64,000 bases of DNA from an uncultured beta proteobacterium (GTDB taxonomy: Bacteria; Pseudomonadota; Gammaproteobacteria; Burkholderiales; Burkholderiaceae_C): the NCBI GenBank assembly GCA_903853895.1, contig CAINUX010000106.1:62001-126000 (forward strand), written 5' to 3'. The notes under the pieces are model-generated. The model had not been told where the DNA came from and did no database searches. It was given only the letters and a program-made list of their open reading frames with translations. This document shows, piece by piece, positions 48,572 to 58,336 of this stretch. How positions within the stretch are numbered: the first letter of the stretch is position 1; every line of letters begins with the position of its first letter. The position numbers were made by a program, and so were the translations under genes.

Positions 48572-50257
48572 TCACGTGTCAGAGTCCGGTGCCCACTCAC
48601 TGGTGACGTTCTGCCCCGCCAACTTTCTGACCGCTTCGGCATCGGTACGGTAAAGCTTCAGTAGCGGATCATCCGACAGCAGACTGGCCCTCAGCAAAAC
48701 ACGTTCGACCGGTAGTTTCATCCCGCTAATGTGCAAGGTGATACCGCGTTGCGAAAGATGCTTTCTCAAGGCAGTGAAGACTTCGACTCCGGTTGCATCG
48801 ATGCGGTTGATAGGTTGCGCAAACAGGCAGACGTGCTGCGTATCGGAATGCGCCGCCAGGTACTCGGATATATTGCGCTCAAAGCTGCTGGCAGCTGCAA
48901 AATCGAGCTCAGCGTCCATCCGTAGGGCATATAGGCGCTCGGCCAGTGGCGCAAGGTTCCACAGATGACGGTCGCGCAGGCTGCCATCGTGGTGCAGTCC
49001 CACTTCGATGATGCGTGGGTGCAACCGGTGGTACAGGAATGCAATGAGGCTCACCATCACACCCGCCAAGACGCCCCAGTAGATGCGCGGTGCGGTAACC
49101 AGTGTGACCACGAACGTGACACCCATCGTGAACGCCTCCACGGGCATAAGACGCCAAAGCCGTGTGAAACTGGTTGGCTTGAAAAGGCCACCAACGGCCG
49201 CCACAACGACGGCCGCCAGCACTGCCGAGGGCACATAGTACAGCGCAGGTGTCAGCCAGAGCAACACCACGAGCACCATCAGCACGGTAAACACGGTGGC
49301 CCAACCCGTCTGCGCACCCGCATAAAGGTTGATGGCCGACCGTGAAAAAGAAGAGCTCGTCGGAAAGCTGCCGCTTACGGCCGACGCCATCTTCGCCAGA
49401 CCCTGCGCAATCAGATCCTGATTGTCGTTCCACGGTTTGCCTGATGTGTCGCTTTCGACCTTGGCGCTGGACGCGGTTTCGAGAAAGCTCAACAGAGCGA
49501 TCACCATGGCGGGCATTACCAGGGCACCCAGGGTGCCCCATGGGAGCAGGGGAGGCCAGTACCAACCAGGCAGTCCCGACGGAAGGCTTCCGATCACGGC
49601 GCCGCCACGTGCTGCGAATTCGCTGCTATAACTGATCACGCCAGCACCAACGACCACCACCATGACGACCGGCAGGTGGGGTGCAAATCGCTTGCCTATC
49701 ACCAGTACCGCCAGAGCTCCCAGGCCGAACACCAAAGCGCCTACATGCACCTGTGGGCTATCCAGAAAGCCCGCCCAGCTAGCCTGCAGGCCGATCAGGG
49801 CGGGTAGTTGGGACAAGATGATCAACACCGTGGCCGCCTGCGTGAACCCTGCGAGTACCGGGGCGCTGACCACGTTGAGCACCCACCCAAACCGTCCCAC
49901 TCCGAGCGCCAGTTGCATCAATCCGCTGATCAATGCCAGCCAGACGGCCAGCGCCACCCATTGCGCGCTTCCGGGCTCTGCCAAACCGGCCAGAGAGGCC
50001 ATCACCAGGAGGCTCGTCAATGCGGTCGGCCCTACAGATAGTCGGGGCGATGCGCTCCATAAAACCGCTACCAGCGCGGGCAAGAAAGATGCAAAGATAC
50101 CGGTGACCAATGGCATGCCGGCAAGCGCGGCATAGGCCACAGACTGCGGAATAATAACCAGTGAAACGGTTACGCCTGCAATCACTTCGCCGCGCAACAA
50201 AGCCCATTGGAGGTGAGGCCAATTGAGAAAGGGCAACCAGCGGGAAAGTGGGCGCAT
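48572..50257 (-). CDS. SulP-family anion transporter with STAS domain
   Basis: A 561-residue inner-membrane transporter. The SulP core (about 1-400) has VTVSLVIIPQSVAYAALAGMPLVTGIFASF, the family signature near the N-terminus, and about ten to twelve hydrophobic segments. A C-terminal STAS domain (about 430-545) follows, with INRIDATGVEVFTALRKHL. Sulfate or bicarbonate are the usual substrates; which applies is not readable. The ATG at 50257 is preferred to a GTG at 50302, which would overlap the MoeB-like gene. The latter lies 19 nt upstream on the same strand. Confidence 0.9.
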   Translation of the reverse strand: MRPLSRWLPFLNWPHLQWALLRGEVIAGVTVSLVIIPQSVAYAALAGMPLVTGIFASFLPALVAVLWSASPRLSVGPTALTSLLVMASLAGLAEPGSAQWVALAVWLALISGLMQLALGVGRFGWVLNVVSAPVLAGFTQAATVLIILSQLPALIGLQASWAGFLDSPQVHVGALVFGLGALAVLVIGKRFAPHLPVVMVVVVGAGVISYSSEFAARGGAVIGSLPSGLPGWYWPPLLPWGTLGALVMPAMVIALLSFLETASSAKVESDTSGKPWNDNQDLIAQGLAKMASAVSGSFPTSSSFSRSAINLYAGAQTGWATVFTVLMVLVVLLWLTPALYYVPSAVLAAVVVAAVGGLFKPTSFTRLWRLMPVEAFTMGVTFVVTLVTAPRIYWGVLAGVMVSLIAFLYHRLHPRIIEVGLHHDGSLRDRHLWNLAPLAERLYALRMDAELDFAAASSFERNISEYLAAHSDTQHVCLFAQPINRIDATGVEVFTALRKHLSQRGITLHISGMKLPVERVLLRASLLSDDPLLKLYRTDAEAVRKLAGQNVTSEWAPDSDT

Positions 50258-50276
50258 AGGCAGCGCGAACTCGTTG

Positions 50277-51038
50277 CTAGGTGCGTCGATGTGCGGCACC
50301 ACACACCGGACAATCTGGGTTGCGGGGCAGTCGAATGTCGCTCCAGGTCATATTGCGACCGTCCAGCATCAGCAATCGTCCAACGGCGGGCTCTCCCGCG
50401 CCGCTGAGCAATTTGAGCGCCTCAGCGGCCTGCATACTGCCAATGATGCCCACCAGCGGCGCAAATACCCCCATCGTGGCGCAGCGCGTTTCTTCAAATG
50501 CGGCGTCTGGCGGGAATACGCAGGCATAGCAAGGCGATTGGCCGTCATTGGGGTCATAGACCGCCAGTTGGCCATCAAACCGGATGGCCGCGCCCGAGAC
50601 CAGCGGCACGCCGTGGCGCACACAGGCGGTGTTCAACGCGTGTCGGGTGGCAAAATTGTCACTGCAGTCGAGCACGACATCAGCTTGTGCCACGAGGATA
50701 TCGAGGCGTGCGGAGTCAGCCCGTTCGGCTAGAGCGGTGATCTGCAGGCCAAGATTGAGGCCCAGGAGGGTCGCGCGTGCGGACTCTACCTTGGCCGTAC
50801 CTACCCGCGCTTCGGTGTGCGCAATCTGGCGTTGCAGGTTGGTCACGTCTACGGTGTCGTGGTCCACCAGGGTCAGGTTGCCGACGCCTGCGGTGGCCAG
50901 ATACATGGCGGCCGGTGACCCTAATCCGCCAACGCCGATGATCAGCGCCCGCGCCTGCATGATGCGTTCTTGGCCCTCGACGCCCACCTCATTGAGCAGG
51001 ATGTGGCGCGAGTAGCGCAGCAACTCCGAATCATTCAT
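50277..51038 (-). CDS. moeB: MoeB/ThiF-family adenylyltransferase
   Basis: A 253-residue E1-like enzyme that adenylates the C-terminal glycine of a small sulfur carrier (MoaD for molybdopterin or ThiS for thiamine). The nucleotide site has RALIIGVGGLGSPAAMYLA, and the conserved D130-type aspartate is in VVLDCSDNFATRHALN. A zinc site is formed by CYAC and CPVC. No rhodanese domain is fused. MoeB and ThiF are hard to tell apart by sequence, and no moa or thi genes are nearby. It is between ctpA and sulP on the same strand. Confidence 0.87.
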   Translation of the reverse strand: MNDSELLRYSRHILLNEVGVEGQERIMQARALIIGVGGLGSPAAMYLATAGVGNLTLVDHDTVDVTNLQRQIAHTEARVGTAKVESARATLLGLNLGLQITALAERADSARLDILVAQADVVLDCSDNFATRHALNTACVRHGVPLVSGAAIRFDGQLAVYDPNDGQSPCYACVFPPDAAFEETRCATMGVFAPLVGIIGSMQAAEALKLLSGAGEPAVGRLLMLDGRNMTWSDIRLPRNPDCPVCGAAHRRT

Positions 51039-51067
51039 GCGAAATCACCAACGTCGGGACCATGTCC

Positions 51068-52504
51068 TTAGTTGTCCTTGGGCTCTTCCTTGCGCTCCAC
51101 CTGGGTTTTACTCACCAGAACGGGCCGCCCCTTGAGTTGGTTGAGGGCCTGCATCAACTGGAAGTCCTTGTCGGATCCAAATTCAGGAGGACGCCGCTCG
51201 GCTACAGGTTTGCGGGATTCTTCCTCCAACCGCTTCAACGCTTCATCACGGGCTTGTTCCCGTGCTGGGTCCTTGACTTCTTCGCCCTGACCGCTGCCCA
51301 GATGCTTGCCCAAATCGGCCTCACGGGTTCGCAGAGCGGCATAGGGGCTACCCTCTTCGGTGTCGTCAACCATGACGTCGGGAACGATTCCCTTGGCCTG
51401 GATGGACTTGCCGCTGGGCGTGTAGTAGCGCGAAGTTGTAATTTTCAGACCCGTATCCGGGCCTAGGGGGCGGAACGTTTGCACCGACCCCTTGCCAAAC
51501 GTTTGACTGCCCATGATCGTCGCGCGCTTGTGGTCTTGCAAGGCGCCCGCCACAATTTCACTCGCGGAGGCGGATCCTTCGTTGACCAGTACGACCAACG
51601 GAACCTTTTTGAGGCCGGCCGGCAGCTTCTTCAGCGGGTCCGCACCATCACGCCCCAAGTAGTCGCGCACCGTGGCTTTCAGGGTCTGCTTGCTGTCGGG
51701 CGTCTGTCCATTGGTTGAGACCACGGTGACATTCTCCGGCAAGAACGTGGCGGAAACTGCGACGGCTGCATTGAGCAGGCCACCCGGATCGTTGCGCAGG
51801 TCCAATACCAGCCCTTTGATAGCGGGGTCCTGCTTGTAGATTTCGTCGAGCTTTCGGGCAAAGTCATCCACCGTTTGTTCCTGAAACTGGCTGACCCGTA
51901 TCCAGGCATATCCGGGTTCGATCAGCTTGCCACGCACCGACTGTTGTTTGATCTCTTCGCGGATGATGGTGACCGGAAACGTTCGGTTTTCATCCTTGCG
52001 ATAGATCGTCAGAACAACCTTGGTGTTGGGTTCCCCGCGCATGCGCTTGACGGCCTCGTTCAAGGTCAATCCCTTGACTGCGGTTTCGTCGACTCGGGTA
52101 ATCAGATCGTTGGTCTTGATGCCGGCCCGAAAAGCGGGAGAGCCTTCGATGGGGGACACGACCTTTACCAGCCCATCTTCCTGGGTGATCTCGATGCCGA
52201 CGCCGACAAATTTTCCCGACGTGCCTTCCTTGAATTCCTTGAACGATTTCTTGTCAAAGTACTGTGAGTGGGGGTCCAGGCTGGACACCATGCCGGCGAT
52301 GGCCTCAGTGATCAGTTTCTTTTCATCGACAGGCTCCACATAGTCGCTCTTGACCATGCCAAAGACGGCCGCCAACTGCTGCAACTCTTCGAGGGGAAGC
52401 GGCGCCAGCGTACTGCGGGCAACCGTTTGGAGGGACACGGTGGTCAGCGCCCCGGCCATGACGCCCAGACCTATCCAACCCGCAATTTTCAGTTTTTGAC
52501 CCAT
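51068..52504 (-). CDS. C-terminal processing peptidase (S41 family)
   Basis: A 478-residue periplasmic serine protease of the CtpA/Prc type. The N-terminal hydrophobic segment (LKIAGWIGLGVMAGALTTVSL) anchors or exports it. A PDZ domain (about 90-170) contains SPIEGSPAFRAGIKTNDLI. The catalytic Ser lies in NEGSASASEIVAGAL, and the Lys in GSQTFGKGSVQT. The C-terminal tail is charged (KDPAREQARDEALKRLEEE). It follows gpmA across 85 bp, an order common in betaproteobacteria. Targets are unknown. Confidence 0.93.
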   Translation of the reverse strand: MGQKLKIAGWIGLGVMAGALTTVSLQTVARSTLAPLPLEELQQLAAVFGMVKSDYVEPVDEKKLITEAIAGMVSSLDPHSQYFDKKSFKEFKEGTSGKFVGVGIEITQEDGLVKVVSPIEGSPAFRAGIKTNDLITRVDETAVKGLTLNEAVKRMRGEPNTKVVLTIYRKDENRTFPVTIIREEIKQQSVRGKLIEPGYAWIRVSQFQEQTVDDFARKLDEIYKQDPAIKGLVLDLRNDPGGLLNAAVAVSATFLPENVTVVSTNGQTPDSKQTLKATVRDYLGRDGADPLKKLPAGLKKVPLVVLVNEGSASASEIVAGALQDHKRATIMGSQTFGKGSVQTFRPLGPDTGLKITTSRYYTPSGKSIQAKGIVPDVMVDDTEEGSPYAALRTREADLGKHLGSGQGEEVKDPAREQARDEALKRLEEESRKPVAERRPPEFGSDKDFQLMQALNQLKGRPVLVSKTQVERKEEPKDN

Positions 52505-52589
52505 AAGTATTCCAGTGCCGCCTCAATATACACCTTGGAGGTGGTAGCTTGCAGCGAGTTCCCTTAGTTGACGGTAGGTTCCGACGTTT

Positions 52590-53333
52590 TCAGGCTTTGC
52601 CTTGGGACGCAACGGCTGCGGCAGCCTTGGCGGCCGCTTCGGCATCGCCCAGGTAGTAGTGGCGAATCGGTTTCAAGTTGGCGTCCAACTCATACACCAG
52701 CGGAATGCCATTGGGAATGTTGAGCCCGACGATGTCGCTGTCCGAGACGTTGTCCAGGTATTTGACCAGCGCACGAATCGAGTTTCCGTGGGCCGCGATG
52801 AGCACGCGCTTGCCGCTTTGAATGGTGGGCGCAATGGACTCGCTCCAGAATGGCATGACGCGGGCTACGGTGTCCTTGAGGCATTCGGTCAATGGGACCT
52901 GGCCAGGCTGTAAATTGGCGTAGCGTATATCGGCGCGTTCGCTGCGGGCGTCGGTGGGCTCCAGAGCGGGAGGCGGGGTGTCGTAGCTGCGGCGCCACTG
53001 CAGGACCTGGGCGTCGCCATATTGCTTGGCTACTTCGGTCTTGTTCAGACCCTGGAGCGCGCCGTAATGGCGTTCATTGAGTCGCCAGGAGTGCACCACC
53101 GGTAGCCATGTTCGGTCCATTTCATCCAGGCAGTGCCACAACGTGCGGGTGGCGCGTTTCAGAACACTGGTGTAGGCAAGGTCGAATTCATAGCCATCAG
53201 CTTTCAGTAAACGGCCGGCTTCCTTGGCCTGTTCCACGCCGGTGGGGGTCAGGTCGACGTCGGTCCAGCCGGTGAAGCGGTTGTCAAGATTCCAGGTGGA
53301 TTCGCCGTGGCGAACGAGAACGAGTTTGTACAT
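52590..53333 (-). CDS. gpmA: 2,3-bisphosphoglycerate-dependent phosphoglycerate mutase
   Basis: A 247-residue glycolytic enzyme interconverting 3- and 2-phosphoglycerate. The phosphohistidine motif [18 protein letters not shown] is at residues 6-23, and the second active-site His is in [24 protein letters not shown] is conserved too. The C-terminus is Ala-rich. It is divergent from the rhodanese-grxC-secB run, as commonly seen in Burkholderiales, with a 102-bp shared upstream region. Confidence 0.97.
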   Translation of the reverse strand: MYKLVLVRHGESTWNLDNRFTGWTDVDLTPTGVEQAKEAGRLLKADGYEFDLAYTSVLKRATRTLWHCLDEMDRTWLPVVHSWRLNERHYGALQGLNKTEVAKQYGDAQVLQWRRSYDTPPPALEPTDARSERADIRYANLQPGQVPLTECLKDTVARVMPFWSESIAPTIQSGKRVLIAAHGNSIRALVKYLDNVSDSDIVGLNIPNGIPLVYELDANLKPIRHYYLGDAEAAAKAAAAVASQGKA

Positions 53334-53435
53334 GGTGCGGGGGCTGGGGCTGAGGGAGAGTCAGGGTCTTGGGCAGGGAAACAGCCACCATTCTAAAATG
53401 GCGGACTGAATGGTTGGTAACTAACAAGGAACAAA

Positions 53436-53843
53436 GTGAAATTCATTTTTGATAACTGGATGCTGATTGCGATTGCCATGGCTTCGGGTTCGCTACTTTT
53501 GTGGCCCGTCCTGCAGGGCGCCGCTATGGCAGGTTTGGACCCGGCAGGGGCGGTTCAGCTGATCAACCGGGAGAAAGGCGTGGTCATTGACGTGTGTGAG
53601 CCGGGTGAGTTTGCTGCTGGTCACGTGGGAGGCGCCAGGAATATTCCCTTGGGTGAACTGGAGAGCAAACTGGCCGGGGCGGTAAAAAACAAGGCCTTGC
53701 CCGTGATTCTGGTCTGCCAGTCCGGAGCCCGTTCGGGACGCGCGGTGGCGATTGCAAAAAAGCTGGGGTACGAACAGGCCCAATCCCTGGGCGGCGGCCT
53801 GGCCAGTTGGCGCGCCGCAAACCTTCCCGTTGAAAAAGGTTGA
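53436..53843 (+). CDS. Membrane-anchored rhodanese-like protein
   Basis: A 135-residue protein with an N-terminal membrane segment (WMLIAIAMASGSLLLWPVL) and a single rhodanese domain. The active-site loop is CQSGARSGRA, with a Cys at the catalytic position. The GTG at 53436 is supported by AAGGA (53425-53429). It is followed after 4 nt by grxC and then secB, an arrangement also seen in gammaproteobacteria (yibN-grxC-secB), so YibN-like. Sulfur transferase activity is likely but the acceptor is unknown. Confidence 0.92.
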   Translation: MKFIFDNWMLIAIAMASGSLLLWPVLQGAAMAGLDPAGAVQLINREKGVVIDVCEPGEFAAGHVGGARNIPLGELESKLAGAVKNKALPVILVCQSGARSGRAVAIAKKLGYEQAQSLGGGLASWRAANLPVEKG

Positions 53844-53847
53844 TGCC

Positions 53848-54108
53848 GTGCAAACCGTCAAGATGTACACCACCGCGGTTTGCCCGTATTGCGTGCAGGC
53901 AAAACGCCTTCTCCTGTCCAAAGGCGTAGGGCATATTGAAGAAATTCGCGTCGACAGTCAGCCGCAAGAACGGATGAAGATGATGGAAATGACGGGTCGG
54001 CGTACCGTGCCGCAAATCTTCATCGGCTCGACGCATGTCGGTGGGTGTGACGACCTGATGGCGCTGGACAGCCAAGGTGGTTTGTTGCCCCTGCTCAATG
54101 CGGCTTGA
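53848..54108 (+). CDS. grxC: Glutaredoxin 3
   Basis: An 86-residue dithiol glutaredoxin with active site CPYC (TTAVCPYCVQAKRLL), the cis-proline in RRTVPQIFIGSTHVGG, and CDDLMALDSQG at the glutathione site. The GTG at 53848 gives the family start VQTVKMYTT; an ATG five codons later is an alternative. It sits between the rhodanese and secB, and a terminator hairpin follows 65 nt after its stop. Confidence 0.93.
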   Translation: MQTVKMYTTAVCPYCVQAKRLLLSKGVGHIEEIRVDSQPQERMKMMEMTGRRTVPQIFIGSTHVGGCDDLMALDSQGGLLPLLNAA

Positions 54109-54173
54109 ACAGGCTGAAGATTTGGCCCCTTCGAGCCTGAGATAATCCGCGTTTAACGAAATTCCCGTTATTT

Positions 54174-54207
54174 GCCCGCCCCGATTTTTTGGGGCGGGCA
54201 TTGTTTT
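54174..54207 (+). terminator. Rho-independent terminator between grxC and secB
   Basis: A 9-bp perfect stem GCCCGCCCC / GGGGCGGGC with an 8-nt loop GATTTTTT, followed by ATTGTTTT. The secB ATG is only 20 nt further, so some readthrough or a promoter close to the hairpin is needed for secB. Confidence 0.8.
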
Positions 54208-54226
54208 ACTTAGAAAGACTGTTTTT

Positions 54227-54691
54227 ATGTCAGACCAGACTCCTGTTTTCCAGATTCAGCGCGTGTACCTCAAAGAGGCGTCGCTCGAGCAACCCAATTC
54301 CCCCGCCATTCTGCTGGAGCAGGAGCAGCCCACCGTGGACATTCAGCTGGGCGTTGAGGCTGCCCCCGTGGCTGAAGGTGTATTTGAAGTCGCCGTTACG
54401 GCAACCGTTCACACCAAAATCAAGGACAAGACGGTGTTCCTGGTGGAAGCCAAGCAGGCCGGCATTTTTGAAATCCGCAATGTGCCAGACGACCAAATGG
54501 GTCAGCTCATGGGTATTGCTTGCCCGCAAATCGTCTATCCCTATCTGCGTGGCAATGTGGCGGACCTGATCCAGCGCGGTGGCTTCCCACCAGTGCACCT
54601 GTCGGAAATCAACTTCCAGGCCATGTACGAACAACAGCAACTGGCACAAGCACAGGCTGCTGCTGCACCAGCCGACGCACTGCCACAATAA
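54227..54691 (+). CDS. secB: Protein-export chaperone SecB
   Basis: A 154-residue tetrameric cytoplasmic chaperone that keeps preproteins unfolded and delivers them to SecA. The [19 protein letters not shown] start and the [35 protein letters not shown] stretch (given in part) are hallmark SecB blocks. The C-terminus is Gln/Ala-rich. The upstream order rhodanese-grxC-secB and downstream gpsA is the classic secB neighbourhood. No strong Shine-Dalgarno is visible ahead of the ATG. Confidence 0.96.
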   Translation: MSDQTPVFQIQRVYLKEASLEQPNSPAILLEQEQPTVDIQLGVEAAPVAEGVFEVAVTATVHTKIKDKTVFLVEAKQAGIFEIRNVPDDQMGQLMGIACPQIVYPYLRGNVADLIQRGGFPPVHLSEINFQAMYEQQQLAQAQAAAAPADALPQ

Positions 54692-54708
54692 GTATCTGGG
54701 CATTTCGC

Positions 54709-54755
54709 CCTCTAGCCCTCGTATCCATTGACTATGATGCTATGAAAATTATAGT
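54709..54755 (-). repeat. Dispersed 47-bp element, copy 9 (carries gpsA start codon)
   Basis: On the minus strand: arm ACTAT-N7-ATAGC (54755-54739), a 17-nt spacer with GTCA, and a perfect tail CGAGGGCTAGAGG (54721-54709). The ATG of gpsA (54742-54744) and codons 2-4 plus most of codon 5 lie inside the left arm, and the remainder replaces the usual leader. Confidence 0.85.
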
Positions 54756-55758
54756 TATCGGGGGTGGTGCCTGGGGCACCGCACTCGCCGTGGGTGCCAG
54801 TCGCAATGCGCCGGCCGGGCACACGGTGAGTCTTTGGGTGCGCGATGCGGCCCAAGGACAGTCCATGCAAGCGTCGCGCGAAAACCAGCGCTACCTGCCG
54901 GGCATTGCCTTGCCGCCTGCATTGCACATCAGTACACAGGCGTTGCCGGAACTGATAGCTGATTTGTTCCCCGAGGATTTGGTCATTGTGGCCTCGCCGA
55001 TGGCGGGACTGCGCAGTCTGCTAGTGCAGCTGAACGGTTGCCGCGCGGCAGTCGCCTGGTTGTGCAAGGGCTTTGAGGCCGGCATCGGTTCAGCGCCCGG
55101 CTTGATGGGCCACGAGATTCAAACCCTGGTGGCTCCGGGTTTGCGCGCCGGGGTTTTGAGCGGGCCTAGTTTTGCCCAGGAAGTCGCCGCCGGCCAGCCT
55201 ACCGCTCTGGTGGCGGCGAGCGCGCATGCCTCGGTACGCGACGCGCTGGTGGGTGCGTTCCACAGTTCCAGCTTGCGCGTCTATGCTAACGAAGACGTGG
55301 TCGGCGTGGAAGTGGGTGGCGCCGTCAAGAACGTGCTGGCAATTGCCACTGGCCTGTGCGATGGCTTGCAACTGGGATTGAATGCCCGTGCCGCACTGAT
55401 TACACGCGGCTTGGCCGAGATGACCCGCTTGGGTGTGGCTCTGGGCGCCAAGGCGGAAACTTTCATGGGCCTGAGTGGCTTGGGCGATCTGGTGCTGACC
55501 GCCACGGGGGACCTGTCACGCAACCGACGTGTCGGGATGGCCTTGGCGCAGGGGAAGACCTTGCAGCAATCTGTGGATGAACTGGGGCACGTTGCCGAAG
55601 GCGTGTACAGCGCGCGCACGGTTGTGCAGCGCGCACGCAGCCTGGGCGTGGACATGCCGATTGCGCAATGCGTCGTGGATCTGCTCGACGGCCGCCTGCA
55701 ACCGCGGCAAGCCGTCGCCGCACTGATGGGGCGCGACCCCACTGCAGAGTCGGTTTAA
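54742..55758 (+). CDS. gpsA: Glycerol-3-phosphate dehydrogenase [NAD(P)+]
   Basis: A 338-residue cytoplasmic enzyme making sn-glycerol-3-phosphate for phospholipids. The dinucleotide motif [12 protein letters not shown] is at residues 5-16. The catalytic region has [25 protein letters not shown]. The start ATG at 54742 is fixed by the position of the Rossmann motif, and lies inside a 47-bp element that also occupies the expected Shine-Dalgarno region. No GGAG-type site is visible in the 20 nt upstream. It meets cphA tail to tail with no gap. Confidence 0.95.
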   Translation: MKIIVIGGGAWGTALAVGASRNAPAGHTVSLWVRDAAQGQSMQASRENQRYLPGIALPPALHISTQALPELIADLFPEDLVIVASPMAGLRSLLVQLNGCRAAVAWLCKGFEAGIGSAPGLMGHEIQTLVAPGLRAGVLSGPSFAQEVAAGQPTALVAASAHASVRDALVGAFHSSSLRVYANEDVVGVEVGGAVKNVLAIATGLCDGLQLGLNARAALITRGLAEMTRLGVALGAKAETFMGLSGLGDLVLTATGDLSRNRRVGMALAQGKTLQQSVDELGHVAEGVYSARTVVQRARSLGVDMPIAQCVVDLLDGRLQPRQAVAALMGRDPTAESV

Positions 55759-58329
55759 CTAGCCTTTGTGCACCCGGGCCGCAATGTGGGCCAGTGATTC
55801 TTCTACCTGGTCCACCAGGATTAGACAGAGTTCACCGGGCGCCAATTTGTCCATGGCCGTGTCGATGGCCAAAAATTCGCCTTTGATTTCTGACGTCTGC
55901 GTGGTGCGCCGCGCGTGCGCCAGGCCCTGGCGCAGCAAGGCGATCACTTCGCCGTCGCGCCGCCCGCGCTGGCATTGGTCTTCGTACAGGATCACTTCAT
56001 CAAAGGCATCGCCCAGAATCTCGGTTTGCTGGCGGATGTCCTGGTCACGGCGGTCGCCGGCACCACTGATGACCACGGAGCGGCGCGTGGCCGGCATGGC
56101 CTGTACCGCCTGCACCAGCGCGATCATGGCGTCGGGGTTGTGGCCATAGTCGGCAATGACCGTGGCCCCGCGGTACTTGAAGAAGTTGAAGCGACCCTGG
56201 GCGTTGTGCGTGTCGTTGGAAAAGCTCGACAGCCCGTTGCGGATGGTGTCCCAGTCCAGTCCCAGCGCCCAGGCAGCTGCGACCGATGCCATGACATTTT
56301 CGACCTGGAAAGGAATCATGCCACCCATGGTGACGGGAATGGATGCCAGTGCAATGGTTTGCTGGAAATCTCCCTTGCTGGCCACCAGCTGGCCGTTTTC
56401 AACGTAGACCACGGCCTGACCTTGCGCACGGTGGGTCGCCATCACGGGATGGTACTTGTCGACCGCAAAAAACGTGACCGACCCCCGGCACTTGCCGGCC
56501 ATAGCCGATACGGTGGGGTCCGTCGCGTTCAAGACGGCCACGCCGGTGGCCGCGACGTTTTGCACGATGACGCGCTTCAAGACCGCCAGGTCTTGTACGG
56601 TGGTGATGTAGTTGAGGCCAAGGTGGTCGCCGCTACCGACGTTGGTGACCACGGCTACGTCGCAGCGGTCAAAGGCAAGGCCCTCGCGCAAGACTCCACC
56701 GCGTGCGGTTTCCAGCACCGCGGCGTCCACGTCGGGGTGCAGCAGCACGCTGCGGGCACTCTTGGGGCCACTGCAGTCACCGGTGTCAATACACTGGCCG
56801 CCCACGTAGACGCCATCGGTATTCGTCATGCCCACGCACAGACCACTCTGGGTCAGCAGGTGCGATATCAGACGTACCGTGGTGGTCTTGCCATTGGTCC
56901 CGGTGACCGCAACGATGGGAATACGTCCGTTTTGCCCATTCTTGAACATGCTGGAAATGATGGCCTCGCCGACCGCCCGACCCTTGCCGAACGAGGGGCT
57001 CAAATGCATGCGCAGCCCTGGTGCAGCGTTGACTTCGACAATGCCTCCGCCCAGTTCCTCGATGGGGCGCAGGATGCTGTCACAGACCACGTCCACGCCG
57101 CAAATGTCCAGCCCCACCATGTGGGCTGCCGCCACGGCGCGGGCCGCCACCTCGGGGTGCACGTCATCCGTCACATCGGTGGCCGAGCCGCCGGTGGACA
57201 AGTTGGCGTTGTTGCGCAGGTTGACGCGCTGCCCTTTTGCAGGAACCGTGTCGACCGCGAAGCCCTGGTTGGCCAGACAGGCGTGCGCGATGTCGTCAAT
57301 GCGAATCTTGGTCAGCGATGTGGAATGCCCGCTGCCGCGCCGTGGGTCCAGGTTGACTTGCGCCACCAGTTCGGCAATCGTGTGGATGCCGTCGCCGACG
57401 ACTTTGGGCGGATCGCGGCGAGCTGCCGCCACCAGCTTGTCGCCCACCACCAGCAGGCGGAAGTCGTTGCCAGGCAAGTAGCGTTCCACCAAAATGTCAT
57501 CGCGAAACTCGGTCGCAATGGCATAGGCTTTTGTGATGTGCTCTTTCGTCGTTACGTTAACGGTGATGCCCTTGCCCTGGTTGCCATCTTTGGGCTTGAC
57601 CACCACCGGCACGCCAATTTCGCAGGCAGCCAACCAGGCATCTTCAGCATCGGTCACCACGCGACCGATTGGCACTGGAACGCCCGCCGCGGCCAGCAGT
57701 TTCTTGGTCAATTCCTTGTCTTGCGCGATGGCCTCCGAGATGGCGCTGGTGGTGTCCATTTCGGCAGCCTGGATGCGCCGCTGCTTGCTGCCCCAGCCGA
57801 AGCGCACCATGCTGCCTTCGGTCATGCGGCTGAAGGGAATGTTGTGGGCAATGGCCGCGTCCACGATGCATCCCGTACTGGGTCCCAGCCGGACGTCCTC
57901 ATCCAGGTCCCGCAGCTGGGTCAGCGCACCCGCCAGGTCAAACGGGGTGTCGTCCAGCGCGGACTGGCATAGTGCCTGGGCCAGATCCAGCGCCAGTCGT
58001 CCCACGGCTTCTTCGCTGTACTCCACCACCACCTGGTAGACATGCGCGTCTACGGTCGGAGTGGTGCAGCTAAATGTTACTGGGCAACCAGCTTGCGCCT
58101 GCAACCCCAGCGCGGCGAGCTCCAGCACATGCACCATGGCAATGGAGTCGTCATGGCCGGTGGGCTGGAACGGGCTGATTTCCGGAAAACGGGCGCGCAG
58201 GCGGGCTTCAAAACCTTCGATTTTCCCAATAGCGCGCTCTACTGGCTCGCAGGACACGATGGACTGTATAGCCGTGTGGTGGCTCCACAAATTGGGTCCA
58301 CGCAGGGCTCGGATACGGGTTACTTCCAT
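55759..58329 (-). CDS. cphA: Cyanophycin synthetase CphA
   Basis: An 856-residue enzyme that builds the storage polymer multi-L-arginyl-poly-L-aspartate (cyanophycin) without ribosomes. An N-terminal domain begins MEVTRIRALRGPNLWSHHTAIQ. An ATP-grasp domain follows (about 220-450), containing VVKPKDGNQGKGITVNV. A Mur-ligase-like domain has an intact P-loop GTNGKTTTVRL near residue 475, and the C-terminal Mur domain is complete, with ADYGHNPDAM. ATG at 58329, 7 nt after the preceding gene. All domains look functional. Confidence 0.95.
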   Translation of the reverse strand: MEVTRIRALRGPNLWSHHTAIQSIVSCEPVERAIGKIEGFEARLRARFPEISPFQPTGHDDSIAMVHVLELAALGLQAQAGCPVTFSCTTPTVDAHVYQVVVEYSEEAVGRLALDLAQALCQSALDDTPFDLAGALTQLRDLDEDVRLGPSTGCIVDAAIAHNIPFSRMTEGSMVRFGWGSKQRRIQAAEMDTTSAISEAIAQDKELTKKLLAAAGVPVPIGRVVTDAEDAWLAACEIGVPVVVKPKDGNQGKGITVNVTTKEHITKAYAIATEFRDDILVERYLPGNDFRLLVVGDKLVAAARRDPPKVVGDGIHTIAELVAQVNLDPRRGSGHSTSLTKIRIDDIAHACLANQGFAVDTVPAKGQRVNLRNNANLSTGGSATDVTDDVHPEVAARAVAAAHMVGLDICGVDVVCDSILRPIEELGGGIVEVNAAPGLRMHLSPSFGKGRAVGEAIISSMFKNGQNGRIPIVAVTGTNGKTTTVRLISHLLTQSGLCVGMTNTDGVYVGGQCIDTGDCSGPKSARSVLLHPDVDAAVLETARGGVLREGLAFDRCDVAVVTNVGSGDHLGLNYITTVQDLAVLKRVIVQNVAATGVAVLNATDPTVSAMAGKCRGSVTFFAVDKYHPVMATHRAQGQAVVYVENGQLVASKGDFQQTIALASIPVTMGGMIPFQVENVMASVAAAWALGLDWDTIRNGLSSFSNDTHNAQGRFNFFKYRGATVIADYGHNPDAMIALVQAVQAMPATRRSVVISGAGDRRDQDIRQQTEILGDAFDEVILYEDQCQRGRRDGEVIALLRQGLAHARRTTQTSEIKGEFLAIDTAMDKLAPGELCLILVDQVEESLAHIAARVHKG

Positions 58330-58336
58330 GGTGTGT

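Noticed and set aside
55915-57972. A 685-codon open frame antisense to cphA
   Set aside because: The translation is His/Gly/Asp-rich with no recognisable family, and the sense strand encodes all CphA domains.
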